Source: Planctomycetota bacterium (lineage in GTDB: Bacteria > Planctomycetota > UBA1135 > GCA-002686595). From it: a DNA stretch of 64,000 nucleotides. Both the position numbers and the translations under genes were made by a program. Below are positions 32,331 to 41,847 of the stretch, piece by piece; position 1 is the first letter of the stretch; every line of letters begins with the position of its first letter. The DNA lies in assembly GCA_020638855.1 (NCBI GenBank), contig JACKHT010000004.1:190077-254076 (forward strand), in the 5' to 3' direction. The notes under the pieces were generated by a model. The model did not search any database. It was not told the DNA's origin and saw only the letters and a list, made by a program, of their open reading frames with translations.

Positions 32331-32509
32331 CGCGATGAATCGATTGTTTGGAAGGTAGGTTGAGAGACCAAAGGCCGAATGGGCCCTTACCCAAGCAATC
32401 CTAGCAGGTTGGCGGGGTTGGGGTGGCGCCTCCAACAGAATCCAAACGGGCCGTGCGGAAGCGCACTCTGGCCGGGCGAAAACGGGGTCTTGCGATAGGA
32501 TGGGCCACT

Positions 32510-33082
32510 GTGAAACACGCCCCCATACCCATCCTTTTCCTGGTCCTTGCCGCCCTCCCCGCCTGCAAGGCCTCCATGGACCTCGAAATCCTGACCGATC
32601 CCGAGTCGCGAATTGGTGCAGAGGTCCAAGCCTACCCAGCCGGGGTGATACCCGGCGTCCGCTGGGAGTGGCCCCGTAGCGATCGCGACGTCTGGTTTGG
32701 TCGCTTCGCCTACAACTTCGCCGACCGCGGCGATTTTGGGGAACACGACGACGAGTCCGGCGGGGGCTTCGGCCTCGGGGCCGGCTGGCGGCGCTGGCAG
32801 GACGACCAAAAGCTGGGGTGGCACTACGGGGCGCGGCTGGACTTCTGGGACTTGGACATCGATTGGCGCGACAACGCACCCACCACCCGCCAGGGCGCCA
32901 CCAACGTATTGGTGGTGCAGCCCACCATCGAGGGTGGGTACTCTTGGAACGTGCGCAAGGGGGGTCGCTTGGACCTGACCCTGGGCTTGGGCGCCGAGCT
33001 CAACGTCAGCACCGATGGCGAGGACGTGGGCGAGGGAGCGATCTTGCTGCTCGGAATCAGTTACATGCCCAGCAAGCGCTAA
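32510..33082 (+). CDS. Small outer-membrane beta-barrel-like lipoprotein (GTG start)
   Basis: A 190-aa protein. GTG 32510 was chosen because it puts a lipoprotein signal directly at the N-terminus (PILFLVLAALPAC) and has AGGA 9 bases upstream. The mature part alternates short beta strands ending in aromatic residues: VWFGRFAYNFADRGDFGE, GFGLGAGWRRWQDD, WHYGARLDFWDLDIDWRD, VVQPTIEGGYSWNV, LDLTLGLGAELNV and ILLLGISYM. That is the texture of an 8-stranded OmpW/OmpX-like barrel. No specific family was recognised. It is 26 bases upstream of the giant cytochrome gene on the same strand. Confidence 0.65.
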   Translation: MKHAPIPILFLVLAALPACKASMDLEILTDPESRIGAEVQAYPAGVIPGVRWEWPRSDRDVWFGRFAYNFADRGDFGEHDDESGGGFGLGAGWRRWQDDQKLGWHYGARLDFWDLDIDWRDNAPTTRQGATNVLVVQPTIEGGYSWNVRKGGRLDLTLGLGAELNVSTDGEDVGEGAILLLGISYMPSKR

Positions 33083-33108
33083 CGCCCAAAGACCTCGTAC
33101 CCCAATCG

Positions 33109-36100
33109 ATGCAGAACCGCTTCCTTTTGGCCGTCAGCCTGGCCTTGTTGGTTTCTCCTGCCCCGGCCCAATCCACTTCCCCTCGGCAACTGTTCGACGG
33201 CTCGAGCCTTGCGGGCTGGAGCGGGGATCCGTCGCTGTGGACCGTGGATGCGGGCCAAATCGTGGGAAGCACCGTGGACCACCCTATCGAGTCCAATACG
33301 TTCCTCGTGTGGCAAGGCGGCGAAGTCGAAGATTTCGTTCTACGGGTCAAGTTGCGCATCGAAGGGAGCAACAACTCCGGCATCCAATACCGCAGCCAAC
33401 GCATCGAACCCGATGGCTTTGCGTTGCGCGGATACCAGTGCGACGTACACCCCAACCCGAACTACGTGGGCATGCTCTATAGCGAGCAAACCGGTCGCGG
33501 GATCCTGGCGGAGCGCGGTTCCAAGGCAATCTTTGATGCCGAGGGAAGCCGTCGGGTCGTCGGAAGTTTGGAGCAGGCTTCCGACCTCGACGTGGGGCAG
33601 TGGAACGAATACACGGTCATCGCCAGTGGCAACCATCTGTTGCACCAGGTGAATGGCATCACAACGGTCGATGTGATCGACGGAGCTACGAATAGGCTCT
33701 CCAAGGGCCTTTTGGGGCTCCAATTGCACGTTGGACCGGGCATGACCCTGCGCGCCAAGGACATCGAGCTCACCCGGCTGAGCCGAATCGCTGCCAGCGC
33801 TCGCCTGGAGGAATCCGTCGCAGCCTCGCGAGCCCGCTTGGAGGCGCAAGGACAAGCGCAACCAAGAGAGGCTGAAGTCGTACCTGCGTGGATTTGGGGC
33901 GAGGATCTCGACCAGGCCCAGGAGTTTCGACGGACCTGGGAACTGCCGGCAGGTCCGGTCCAGGCGCAGCTGTATGCCACCTGCGACAACCGCATGCGAC
34001 TCTCGATCAATGGCCAAGAAGTCGCGGTCAGCAACGTTTGGGAGCGCCCGGTGCGCCTCAACGTCAGCGAGTACCTCCACCCGGGCGCCAGCAACGAATT
34101 GTCGGTACTCGCCAACAACCAGGGGGGACCTGCCGGCCTGGTGGTCGAACTCGTCCTGATGGACGAATCGGGTTCCACCTCCGCAATTCGGACCGGCGAT
34201 GACCATTGGCAGGTTCGCGCAAAGGGAGCCACACAATGGACCCAACCCAAGAACCTGGGCCCCTTGGGAGTCGCGCCTTGGGGTCAACCCGAAGAACACG
34301 CGGACCCCTCGCAGTTCGCCAGCCCCCCGCCGCCGGGCGGCGCCGAGCTACAAACCTTGCCGGGGTTCCGCGTCCAGCGTATCTACACGGTGCCCAAAGA
34401 AACGATGGGGTCGTGGGTGAGCCTGGCCCAAGACGACTTGGGCCGACTCTACGTTTCGGATCAGGCCGACATGGGCCTGTTCCGCATCACGCTGACCGAA
34501 GGCGGAACCGGCAAACCCGACGTAGACCCGATTCCGGTGCCCTTGTCGGGCGCTCAGGGTTTGGCATGGGTGGGCGGCGCGCTCTACGTGCACAAGAGCG
34601 GCGACGGTCTGTTCCGGGTGACCGACACCGATGGCGATGACCAGCTCGACCTGGTCGAACGCTTGCCCGGCGCTTCGGGTGGCGGCGAACACGGCAACCA
34701 CGGGATCATCCCAGGGCCGAACGGCACGCTGTTGCTGACCGCCGGCAACCACACCGAGTTGCCCCATGAGCTGTGGCAAGGACGAGCCGCTTCGCGCTGG
34801 CAAGAAGACTTGTTGCTTCCACGTTTGTGGGATGCCAACGGGCACGCGCGCGGCATTCTGGCCCCCGGGGGCTGGATTGCCGAGGTCTCGCCCTCAAGCG
34901 GCGAGTACCGGGTGATCACCACGGGCTTCCGCAATACCTACGACCTTGCCCAGAACCGCTTCGGGGATCTGTTTGTGTTCGACTCGGACATGGAGTGGGA
35001 CATGGGCATGCCCTGGTACCGGCCGACGCGGATTTGTTTGGCCCAGAGTGGCGCGGACTTCGGTTGGCGCAGCGGCTCGGGCAAGTGGCCCGACTACTAC
35101 GAGGACAGTCTGCCGGCGCTGGTTGATATCGGACCGGGTTCGCCCACGGGCGTGGTGTTTGGCACAGGTTCCAAGTTCCCTCCGCGCTACCAAGATGCGT
35201 TGTTCGCGCTCGATTGGACTTTTGGGACGATCTACGCGATCCACATCACCCCCGAAGGGGCGGGGTATGTCGCTACGCCCGAAGAATTTGTGTCGGGAGC
35301 GCCCTTGCCCCTGACCGACGCGATCGTGGGGCTGGATGGCGCGCTGTACTTCACCACCGGCGGCCGTGGAACCCAATCGGGTCTGTATCGCGTGACGTAC
35401 GAAGGCGAAGAGTCGACCGGTCCAGCCAACCCAGCGAGCCACCCCGAGGCCAACCAAGCTCGCGAACTGCGCCATCGCTTGGAAACCTACCATGGTCGGA
35501 TCGATCCCCAAGCCCTGGACCTCGCATGGCCCTACCTGGGGAGCCCGGATCGCGTGTTGCGCTTTGCGGCACGGCTTGCGATCGAAGCTCAGCCGGTCTC
35601 GACCTGGGCTGGACGCGCGATCGCCGAACGGGATCCGCAGGCTCGCATCACTGCGGCGGTGGCTTTGGCCCGCTCAGGGACGGAGGATTGGCGTGGACCG
35701 CTGCTTGAGGACCTGTTGGGCCTCCCGCTGGAGGAACTGACCGAAGGACAATTCCTCGGCGCCATGCGCGCCTATGGCTTGGTCTTCCTCCGCATGGGCG
35801 CGCCGGGTGCAGCACTGCGGGAACGTATCGAGGCGCGACTCTTGCCCTTGTTGCCCGCATCCAGCGCCCACCGTAATACCGAGTTGATCCGGCTCTTGGT
35901 GTACCTCGAAAGTCCGGGCATCGTACCCAAGACCCTGGCCCTCATCGCTGCCACCCCCGATCCAGAGCCGACGATGGGTTCCCCGTTGATCCGGCGCAAC
36001 GAGGGGTATGGGGGAAGCATCGCCCGCATGCTGGCGACGCCGCCGCCCACGCAAGCTTTGGGCTACGCCTTCCTGCTGCGCAACGTTCACGTGGGTTGGT

Positions 36101-36810
36101 CGCTAGCGGAACGCCGCGCGTACTTGGATTTCCTCCAGCACGCCGCCACTTTCCCGGGTGGCAACAGCTACACCGGTTTCCTCGAAGCGATTCGGGCGGA
36201 CTTCTTGGCGAATGCCTCCGAAGAAGAGCGCGCAGCTTTGGCGGGAGCTGCTTCCCAGCCCTTGGCGTCGGTGGAAGACCTCGTCGTAAAGCCGCCACAA
36301 GGGCCCGGACGTGCATGGACCGTCGCAGGAGCGCTGACCAGCCTGAAGGCTCCCGATGCCCTACGCAACCGGGACTTTGAAGCGGGGCGCAACCTCTTCC
36401 ACGCGGCCGCCTGCGTCGCCTGCCACCGCTACGATGGGCAGGGAGGATCGATCGGGCCGGATCTGACCACCGTACGCAACAAGTTCCAATTGACCGACCT
36501 GATGGAGTCGATCGTAGAGCCCAGCAAGATCATCTCAGACCAATACGGTTCGGCGCTGGTCACCCTGCGCGACGGAAGCACCGCGGTGGGCCGCGTGATC
36601 GAACGCGACGGCAAGTTGGAAATCTATGGAACCAACCCCACCGCCGACCCAATCCGGGTCGAGCGGTCCAAGGTTTTGTCCATGGTCCCATCGCCCACGT
36701 CGCAAATGCCTCCTGGCCTCTTGAACGCCCTCTCCGAGGACGAAATGCGCGACCTGGTGGCCTTCCTGCTTTCGCGCGGCAATCCCGCAGATCCGATGTT
36801 CGCTCGCTAG
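33109..36810 (+). CDS. Giant secreted DUF1080-sugar dehydrogenase-HEAT-cytochrome c fusion protein
   Basis: A 1233-aa planctomycete-type oxidoreductase. Signal: LLAVSLALLVSPAPAQ. Domains in order: DUF1080 jelly roll (about 25-225; LFDGSSLAGWS, NNSGIQYRSQR, YQCDVHPNPNYVGM); a carbohydrate-binding-like beta domain (260-370); a membrane-bound-dehydrogenase propeller (about 410-770; LYVSDQADMGLFRIT, DTDGDDQLDLV, GDLFVFDSDMEWDMGM); HEAT-like helices (780-1060); and a c-type heme domain with CVACH at residues 1102-1106 and axial-Met candidates near the end. Such proteins are thought to oxidise sugars with the heme domain passing electrons on. The starting residue is ATG 33109; a longer in-frame start at 32818 is a shadow. 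Confidence 0.87.
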   Translation: MQNRFLLAVSLALLVSPAPAQSTSPRQLFDGSSLAGWSGDPSLWTVDAGQIVGSTVDHPIESNTFLVWQGGEVEDFVLRVKLRIEGSNNSGIQYRSQRIEPDGFALRGYQCDVHPNPNYVGMLYSEQTGRGILAERGSKAIFDAEGSRRVVGSLEQASDLDVGQWNEYTVIASGNHLLHQVNGITTVDVIDGATNRLSKGLLGLQLHVGPGMTLRAKDIELTRLSRIAASARLEESVAASRARLEAQGQAQPREAEVVPAWIWGEDLDQAQEFRRTWELPAGPVQAQLYATCDNRMRLSINGQEVAVSNVWERPVRLNVSEYLHPGASNELSVLANNQGGPAGLVVELVLMDESGSTSAIRTGDDHWQVRAKGATQWTQPKNLGPLGVAPWGQPEEHADPSQFASPPPPGGAELQTLPGFRVQRIYTVPKETMGSWVSLAQDDLGRLYVSDQADMGLFRITLTEGGTGKPDVDPIPVPLSGAQGLAWVGGALYVHKSGDGLFRVTDTDGDDQLDLVERLPGASGGGEHGNHGIIPGPNGTLLLTAGNHTELPHELWQGRAASRWQEDLLLPRLWDANGHARGILAPGGWIAEVSPSSGEYRVITTGFRNTYDLAQNRFGDLFVFDSDMEWDMGMPWYRPTRICLAQSGADFGWRSGSGKWPDYYEDSLPALVDIGPGSPTGVVFGTGSKFPPRYQDALFALDWTFGTIYAIHITPEGAGYVATPEEFVSGAPLPLTDAIVGLDGALYFTTGGRGTQSGLYRVTYEGEESTGPANPASHPEANQARELRHRLETYHGRIDPQALDLAWPYLGSPDRVLRFAARLAIEAQPVSTWAGRAIAERDPQARITAAVALARSGTEDWRGPLLEDLLGLPLEELTEGQFLGAMRAYGLVFLRMGAPGAALRERIEARLLPLLPASSAHRNTELIRLLVYLESPGIVPKTLALIAATPDPEPTMGSPLIRRNEGYGGSIARMLATPPPTQALGYAFLLRNVHVGWSLAERRAYLDFLQHAATFPGGNSYTGFLEAIRADFLANASEEERAALAGAASQPLASVEDLVVKPPQGPGRAWTVAGALTSLKAPDALRNRDFEAGRNLFHAAACVACHRYDGQGGSIGPDLTTVRNKFQLTDLMESIVEPSKIISDQYGSALVTLRDGSTAVGRVIERDGKLEIYGTNPTADPIRVERSKVLSMVPSPTSQMPPGLLNALSEDEMRDLVAFLLSRGNPADPMFAR

Positions 36811-36835
36811 TGCAAGCCGCTGGGTTTCGGTTGCG

Positions 36836-37912
36836 CTAACGCACCTGTCGCAAGCCAGCGAGCGCCCGCTGGGACCGTTCGAAGCGTGGGGTATCGTCCG
36901 CGCGCCGGGCGGCTTGCATGAGTTGACCGTAGATCCGTTCCGCTGCGGAAGTGTCGCCGCTAGCGAGGGTCAGGCGCGCAATCTGTTCGAGCCGTTCCAA
37001 GTTGCTGGGATCCGCCCACCAAGCCTGTTGGAGATGGCGGATGGCGTTTTCGGAGGCCAGCAGCTCTTCGTAGCGTGCACGTGCACTTTGGGCGAGTTCC
37101 GGGAGATCCAGGTCCAACGCGACTTGCGCTAGCAGGTACCACGTGCGGCTTTGGTAGGGCGCCGCGTCGCAGGCCGCCTGCGCGGCTTCGCGGAGGCCTT
37201 TGGTCCCGTCGTCTTCGTACAGGAGCGACGCCCACCCATACAGCACATCGGGGTCTTCGGGATGGGTCTGCAGCAAGGGCTCTAGCTCGATTCGGGCAGC
37301 TTCCAAGTTGCCGGTGCGCAACCACACGATGCCGCGCGCGCGGTGCGCTTGCCAATCCTCGGGGGCTGCTTCCAAAACTCGGGCATAGTGCTCCAGCGCC
37401 TCGCGCGAACGTCCTAGCGAGTGGTAGCAATGGCCCAATTGACGCGTTCGGCCCACGCTCGAGGGCGATTGCCGCAAAAGCCGCTCGTAGCACTCGATCG
37501 CATCGCTGTAGCGCTGCAGACGGAAAAAGCTGGCGGCCATCAGGAGCAGAGCGGGGGGGTAGTCGGGTTCTTGCAGCAAGAGCTCGCGGCTGAGTCCCAC
37601 CGCCCGCCACACGTCCGAGGCTTGGTACGCGAGCACCGCTTCCCCATAGGGCACCGCATGGGCCGGTGCAGGCCACTCGGTGGGCAACCATTCGTTCCAG
37701 CGCCCCGCTTCCGCCTTTGGGAGCAAGCGCGCATCCAAGGCCTGCGCCTCGCGCCGCAAAGCGGCTTCTCGCGCCAAGCCCTGCAAACGCCCATCCGGGT
37801 TGGCTTCCGCTTGGGTCGATGGGATGCCCTGCGTGGCCGCGCGGATTTCCGTTGCCGCCATGCCTGCGAACACAACCAGCCACAGGGCGCCGATCGCGAT
37901 GCTCCTATTCAT
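36836..37912 (-). CDS. TPR-repeat protein with an N-terminal signal/anchor
   Basis: A 358-aa protein. The hydrophobic N-terminus (IAIGALWLVVFAGMAATEIR) is a signal or anchor. About six tetratricopeptide repeats follow, for example APALLLMAASFFRLQRYSDA-like helices (read in the sequence as PALLLMAASFFRLQRYSDAI) and TRQLGHCYHSLGRSREALE, with the G-Y-A/F spacing of TPRs. It probably acts as a scaffold. Its ATG (37912) overlaps the end of the ASPIC/FG-GAP gene by 8 bases. In planctomycetes and related bacteria, CRTAC1-type FG-GAP proteins very often come with TPR proteins, which suggests a functional pair. Confidence 0.82.
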   Translation of the reverse strand: MNRSIAIGALWLVVFAGMAATEIRAATQGIPSTQAEANPDGRLQGLAREAALRREAQALDARLLPKAEAGRWNEWLPTEWPAPAHAVPYGEAVLAYQASDVWRAVGLSRELLLQEPDYPPALLLMAASFFRLQRYSDAIECYERLLRQSPSSVGRTRQLGHCYHSLGRSREALEHYARVLEAAPEDWQAHRARGIVWLRTGNLEAARIELEPLLQTHPEDPDVLYGWASLLYEDDGTKGLREAAQAACDAAPYQSRTWYLLAQVALDLDLPELAQSARARYEELLASENAIRHLQQAWWADPSNLERLEQIARLTLASGDTSAAERIYGQLMQAARRADDTPRFERSQRALAGLRQVR

Positions 37913-39524
37913 CGCGTTGCACCCGATGGTAGCGGCCCGGCTCCAGGCGGTACTCCTTGGATTCGTCTTGCCCCGGCCAGCGCACGCGAACGATCACCGG
38001 TTCGCTCCCCTCGCCCAATCCGACCACGAGACGCGCCGGCCGCGATGCCTGAAAGCCAGCTGAGCGTTGCACTTGGAAGCGCTGGATGTGTCCTTCCCGC
38101 TCGACTTCAACCCGTGCCCCAATCCCATCGGGGTTGGGCCCCGCCTGATGGAGCCACAGACCGATCCAGGAGCCCGGATCGGGCGCGTCGTTGCGCAAGA
38201 CCAACAAGCCTCCTTCCATGGTCCAGGCCACCAAGTCTTCGTCGCCGTCGCCGTCGATGTCCCCGGCTACCCCCGCCCGAGTCACCCGGTCTTTGCCGCC
38301 GAACAGGGGTTGTTCCACAAAGCTCCCGTCGGCCTGCTGCACGAACAATTGGTCGGGTTGCGCATAGCTTGTATCGGTCCCGGGGGCGTCGGCTTCGGGA
38401 TAGACGTGTCCGTTGAGCACCCAAAGATCGGCTCGACCGTCGCGGTTCCAGTCGGTGAAACCCGTGCCCCAACCCAAGCGTTGACGACTGGTTTGAGCCA
38501 AGCCCAAAGACGCAGCGCGTTCGCGGAAACGGCCTGGGCGACGACTGGGCCGATAGAGCACGTTGCTTTCGCCGCTGAAGTTCGTCACGAACACGCTGGG
38601 GATCGCATCGCTACCCACTTGTCCCACGGCGATCCCCATGCCCGCCTGCTCGCGGCCTTCGGGCCCGTGCGAGAGCCCCATGGCGAACCCAACCTCCTTG
38701 AAGCGCCCTTCACCAAGGTTGTGCCACAAGTGATTGGGCGTCGAATCGTTCGACACGTACAGGTCGGGGCGACCGTCGAGGTCGAAGTCTTGGCACACCA
38801 CACCGAGCCCAAACGCGGCAGGCACCGATTCCAGACCCGCTTCGACCGAGCCGTCGACGAAGGTGCCGTCTCCCTTGCCCAGGTACAGCCGATCCGATTC
38901 CGCTTCCAATCCCTCGGGCCCGAAGAGCACCGGTTTGCCCTTCCATTGAGCGCCTTGCGTCCCGCGCACGGGCACTTTGTCGAGATCGAAGTCCAAGTAG
39001 CGCGCGGCATACAGATCCAAGGTCCCGTTGCCATCCGCATCGAAGAAGACGCAGCTCGTGAACCAGCCAGCCCCCGCAAGCCCCGCATCTTCAACCCGTT
39101 CGAGCCCTTGCCCAGCCAGATTGCGGTACAGGACCAGTCCACCTAGCGACGCCAAACACACGTCGCACCATCCGTCGCCGTCCACATCGCCCAACGCAAC
39201 GCCCGTCCCCCAGGTCAGGCCAGCCATGCTCCAGGTTTCCGGAGCAAGCGCAAAACTCCCGTCACCCCGCCCGAGCAGCACGCGCGGTGACGGTCCGACT
39301 TCCTTGGCCCGCAAACGCTCGATGGTCGAACCTTCGACGACGATCAAGTCGAGCGCACCATCGCCATTGAGATCCTCAAGGGCTAATCCGCCGCCATTCA
39401 CTTCGACGATCCAGTCCTTGCTCGCTCCCCCACAGACCAGCTCCAACGCCCCCACGGCAACTTGGCTGATATCGGCATATGCGGCACCTTCCGCGGCCAA
39501 CAACGCCAACCCAGCCAGAATCAT
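37905..39524 (-). CDS. CRTAC1-type FG-GAP (VCBS) repeat protein with ASPIC/UnbV C-terminus
   Basis: A 539-aa secreted protein. The signal peptide is ILAGLALLAAEGAAYA from ATG 39524. Seven-blade propeller repeats carry calcium-binding D-x-N/D-G-D-G motifs: LEDLNGDGALDLIVVEG, GDVDGDGWCDVCLASLG, FDADGNGTLDLYAARYL, DFDLDGRPDLYVSND, DWNRDGRADLWVLNG and DIDGDGDEDLVAW. The C-terminal ASPIC/UnbV segment is GIGARVEVEREGHIQRFQ and GFQASRPARLVVGLGEGS. ATG 39524 overlaps the upstream gene's TGA (ATGA); a longer start at 39599 is less likely. It overlaps the TPR gene downstream. Confidence 0.87.
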   Translation of the reverse strand: MILAGLALLAAEGAAYADISQVAVGALELVCGGASKDWIVEVNGGGLALEDLNGDGALDLIVVEGSTIERLRAKEVGPSPRVLLGRGDGSFALAPETWSMAGLTWGTGVALGDVDGDGWCDVCLASLGGLVLYRNLAGQGLERVEDAGLAGAGWFTSCVFFDADGNGTLDLYAARYLDFDLDKVPVRGTQGAQWKGKPVLFGPEGLEAESDRLYLGKGDGTFVDGSVEAGLESVPAAFGLGVVCQDFDLDGRPDLYVSNDSTPNHLWHNLGEGRFKEVGFAMGLSHGPEGREQAGMGIAVGQVGSDAIPSVFVTNFSGESNVLYRPSRRPGRFRERAASLGLAQTSRQRLGWGTGFTDWNRDGRADLWVLNGHVYPEADAPGTDTSYAQPDQLFVQQADGSFVEQPLFGGKDRVTRAGVAGDIDGDGDEDLVAWTMEGGLLVLRNDAPDPGSWIGLWLHQAGPNPDGIGARVEVEREGHIQRFQVQRSAGFQASRPARLVVGLGEGSEPVIVRVRWPGQDESKEYRLEPGRYHRVQRDE

Positions 39525-41737
39525 TGGAACGTGACTGCGATGGCGTCGGTGAAGCTGGACGAGACGAACAGACTGTCGCGGAACCAGGCTTGGAAGCAAT
39601 AGGTGTCTCCCGCCAGAACCGTGGCCGGCGGGCTCAGGGGCAACCCATTCAGGTCGACCGTCAGCGCAATCATCCCCTGGGCTCCACTGTTGCCGATCTG
39701 CGCCAGCGCATTGAAGCGGCCAAGCGCACCACCCAAGCAGAAGTTGCCGAAGGACCCGCCCGGCTGCGGCACAAACCCCGGGGTTTGCCCCACCAGGAAG
39801 TAGCCGAACTCCCCAAGGGGCAGCCCGCTAGCAACCAGCCCGAAGTTTTGGTCGGCCACCACAAAGCTCCCCGTCATGGCGATCGTCGCCTGGTTGCCCG
39901 AGGTGTTGGTGACTGCCGGTGAGCAGTACACCTGGACTCCGCCGGAGGGATAGGGCACCGCCGGAACTTCCACCCAACGCTCGTTGCCGGGGTGGTCGCG
40001 CAACAACACTTCGGCGGCCAAAAGGTTCAAGGGGCTGGCGGCCAACTGGGGAACGCCGAAGCGATGTTGACCAATCCCCATGGGCAAGCCGGCGACCTCG
40101 GTCGCGCTGCCGGTCACGGTCACCGTCAAGCTGGCGGCGCTGGTGGAGGAACCCACGGTGTACACGCCGGGGCGCACAAAGACGCGCTCGTAGGCTTGCG
40201 TGTTGGCCAGGACGATCTCGAAGGGAGTCGGACCGCTGCCGGTCAAGGTCGTCCCACCGCCACTCATGTTCGAGAAAACCAACCCTTCCCCCGCCTGCAA
40301 AACCACCGCTGCCGGGCTGAAGTTGCCGCCCGCCAGCGTGGTGCTGTCACCGGTACCGAGCATGGGCACCGCATACGCGCGCGAGGTCACATAGTCGAAC
40401 CCGTCGTCGAGCACGTTGTCGGTGTACTTGACCTTGAGCACAACCGGCCAAGCGATGGTCTGCGTCGGAACATGGACATCCACCAGCTGCGGCGCGCGGT
40501 CGTCCGCCGGACCGTTGTTCAGGTACACCTTGTTGGCGAATTGAGCCGAATTGGACTCGCCTTGGGCCGTGATCAAGTCGTAGCGCCCATCATTGTTGAG
40601 GTCGCCCGCGGTCATGTCCAAAGTCGAATCGATGATCGAAGAGATCAAACCTGTCTGCTCCACGAAGTTGAACGCACCATCGTTGCGATAGGCACGCTCG
40701 GGGCCGCCCAAGGAGCCGATGAAGGCATCCAAATCCCCATCGTTGTCAAAATCGAGCAACACAACTTCGTTGTCGTCGAGGCTGCCGCTTTCGGGCGAAC
40801 CCAAGCTGAAACCCAAGCTTCCATTCTCGACCAACTGATTGCGCACCGGCCCCTCTTGGAACCCCGACAAGCTGATGAAGAACAGGTCCACGTCCTGGTC
40901 ACCGTCCAAATCCCCGACCTCAGCTTCGTACACCGAGCCGCTGGTTGCGGGCAGCAAGGACGATGCGTCGACGAAGCTCCCGTCGCCTTGGTTGAGCATC
41001 ACGTAGTGGTAGCCCCCACTGTTGACGCCCCGGTTGGCCCCAAAGAAATCCACGTTCCAATCGCCGTCCAAATCGACCAGCTGCACGTCCATGTGCGCAA
41101 TCTTGGTGGGCGCATTCATGGCTACCGCGTCCTCGGTGAAGTTCCCCTGACCGTCGTTGAAGTACAGCCGCGGCTTGCCCCCCGGCCCGCTCAGGAACGC
41201 GTTGCCGCTGTCGGTGATGATCACGTCCAAGTCCCCGTCGTCGTCGAGGTCGCCGAACTGGGCGCCCGCGCTGGAAAGGCTCTCCGTGAAGCCGCGCGTC
41301 GCGCTCTCCATCACAAAATACCCCGGCTGGCCCGGCCCCTGATTGATGAACAGGAACGGCGGATCGGTGTTGAACGCATTGAGGTACAAAAGGTCCACCC
41401 AACCGTCGCCGTTCACGTCACCCGCGGTGAGCCCCTTGCCGTTGGCGAGTTGGGTCCCTAGCCGCGCCACGCTCTCATCCACGAACGCCAGGCTGCCCGT
41501 TTCCACCCATTGGTTGATCAACAACCCGCATTGGCGCTGGGTACCTGCCGAGGTGAATCCGTCCCCGTTGGCAAAGCACAAGTCCAAGTCGCCATCCTGG
41601 TCGACGTCAACGGCCTGAACCCCTTCCGTCCACACCGCGGCCCCAGGAATCATGCCCGGCTGCAACACGAACTGCTGACCCCAAAGCGAAGCCATGGAGG
41701 CAAAGACGACGACAGAAAACGGCAGGAGGGAGCGCAT
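39521..41737 (-). CDS. Secreted FG-GAP repeat protein with a planctomycete-type C-terminal module
   Basis: A 738-aa protein. Signal peptide: LLPFSVVVFASMASLWGQ. Residues 30-420 hold at least seven FG-GAP/VCBS blades (VDVDQDGDLDLCFANGDG, GDVNGDGWVDLLYLNA, GDLDDDGDLDVIITDSGN, VDLDGDWNVDFFGANRG, GDLDGDQDVDLFFI, LDFDNDGDLDAFIGSLGG and GDLNNDGRYDLITAQG). A beta-rich middle follows, and the C-terminal 140 residues are the shared module (YCSPAVTNTSG, GEFGYFLVGQTPG, FQAWFRD, SSFTDAIAVTF). It is the first gene of a three-gene overlapping run (this gene, CRTAC1-type, TPR). Confidence 0.87.
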   Translation of the reverse strand: MRSLLPFSVVVFASMASLWGQQFVLQPGMIPGAAVWTEGVQAVDVDQDGDLDLCFANGDGFTSAGTQRQCGLLINQWVETGSLAFVDESVARLGTQLANGKGLTAGDVNGDGWVDLLYLNAFNTDPPFLFINQGPGQPGYFVMESATRGFTESLSSAGAQFGDLDDDGDLDVIITDSGNAFLSGPGGKPRLYFNDGQGNFTEDAVAMNAPTKIAHMDVQLVDLDGDWNVDFFGANRGVNSGGYHYVMLNQGDGSFVDASSLLPATSGSVYEAEVGDLDGDQDVDLFFISLSGFQEGPVRNQLVENGSLGFSLGSPESGSLDDNEVVLLDFDNDGDLDAFIGSLGGPERAYRNDGAFNFVEQTGLISSIIDSTLDMTAGDLNNDGRYDLITAQGESNSAQFANKVYLNNGPADDRAPQLVDVHVPTQTIAWPVVLKVKYTDNVLDDGFDYVTSRAYAVPMLGTGDSTTLAGGNFSPAAVVLQAGEGLVFSNMSGGGTTLTGSGPTPFEIVLANTQAYERVFVRPGVYTVGSSTSAASLTVTVTGSATEVAGLPMGIGQHRFGVPQLAASPLNLLAAEVLLRDHPGNERWVEVPAVPYPSGGVQVYCSPAVTNTSGNQATIAMTGSFVVADQNFGLVASGLPLGEFGYFLVGQTPGFVPQPGGSFGNFCLGGALGRFNALAQIGNSGAQGMIALTVDLNGLPLSPPATVLAGDTYCFQAWFRDSLFVSSSFTDAIAVTFQ

Positions 41738-41796
41738 GGGATCTGGATGGTGGGAAGAGAAGCCCCCCTAGGGTACGGACTACCCATCCCAGGGGC

Positions 41797-41820
41797 TAGG
41801 CAACCACCCATCCGTCCAGA
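41797..41820 (-). promoter_or_regulatory. Upstream motif shared by two exported-protein genes (copy 1)
   Basis: On the minus strand it reads TCTGGACGGATGG, then a short insert, then TTGCCTA, 60-83 bases before the FG-GAP gene's ATG. A near copy (TCTGGATGGATGGATTGCCTA) lies upstream of the FGE-like gene at 47407-47427; the two differ by a 3-bp indel and one or two substitutions. TTGCCT could be a -35 element, but no convincing -10 follows. Possible common regulatory site or chance. Confidence 0.35.
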
Positions 41821-41847
41821 TTCAAGGCAACTCCCTCCCTGCCTGCC

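Noticed and set aside
39992..41461. 489-codon plus-strand open frame inside the FG-GAP gene
   Set aside because: Antisense of regular FG-GAP repeats; it shows no signal peptide or motif.
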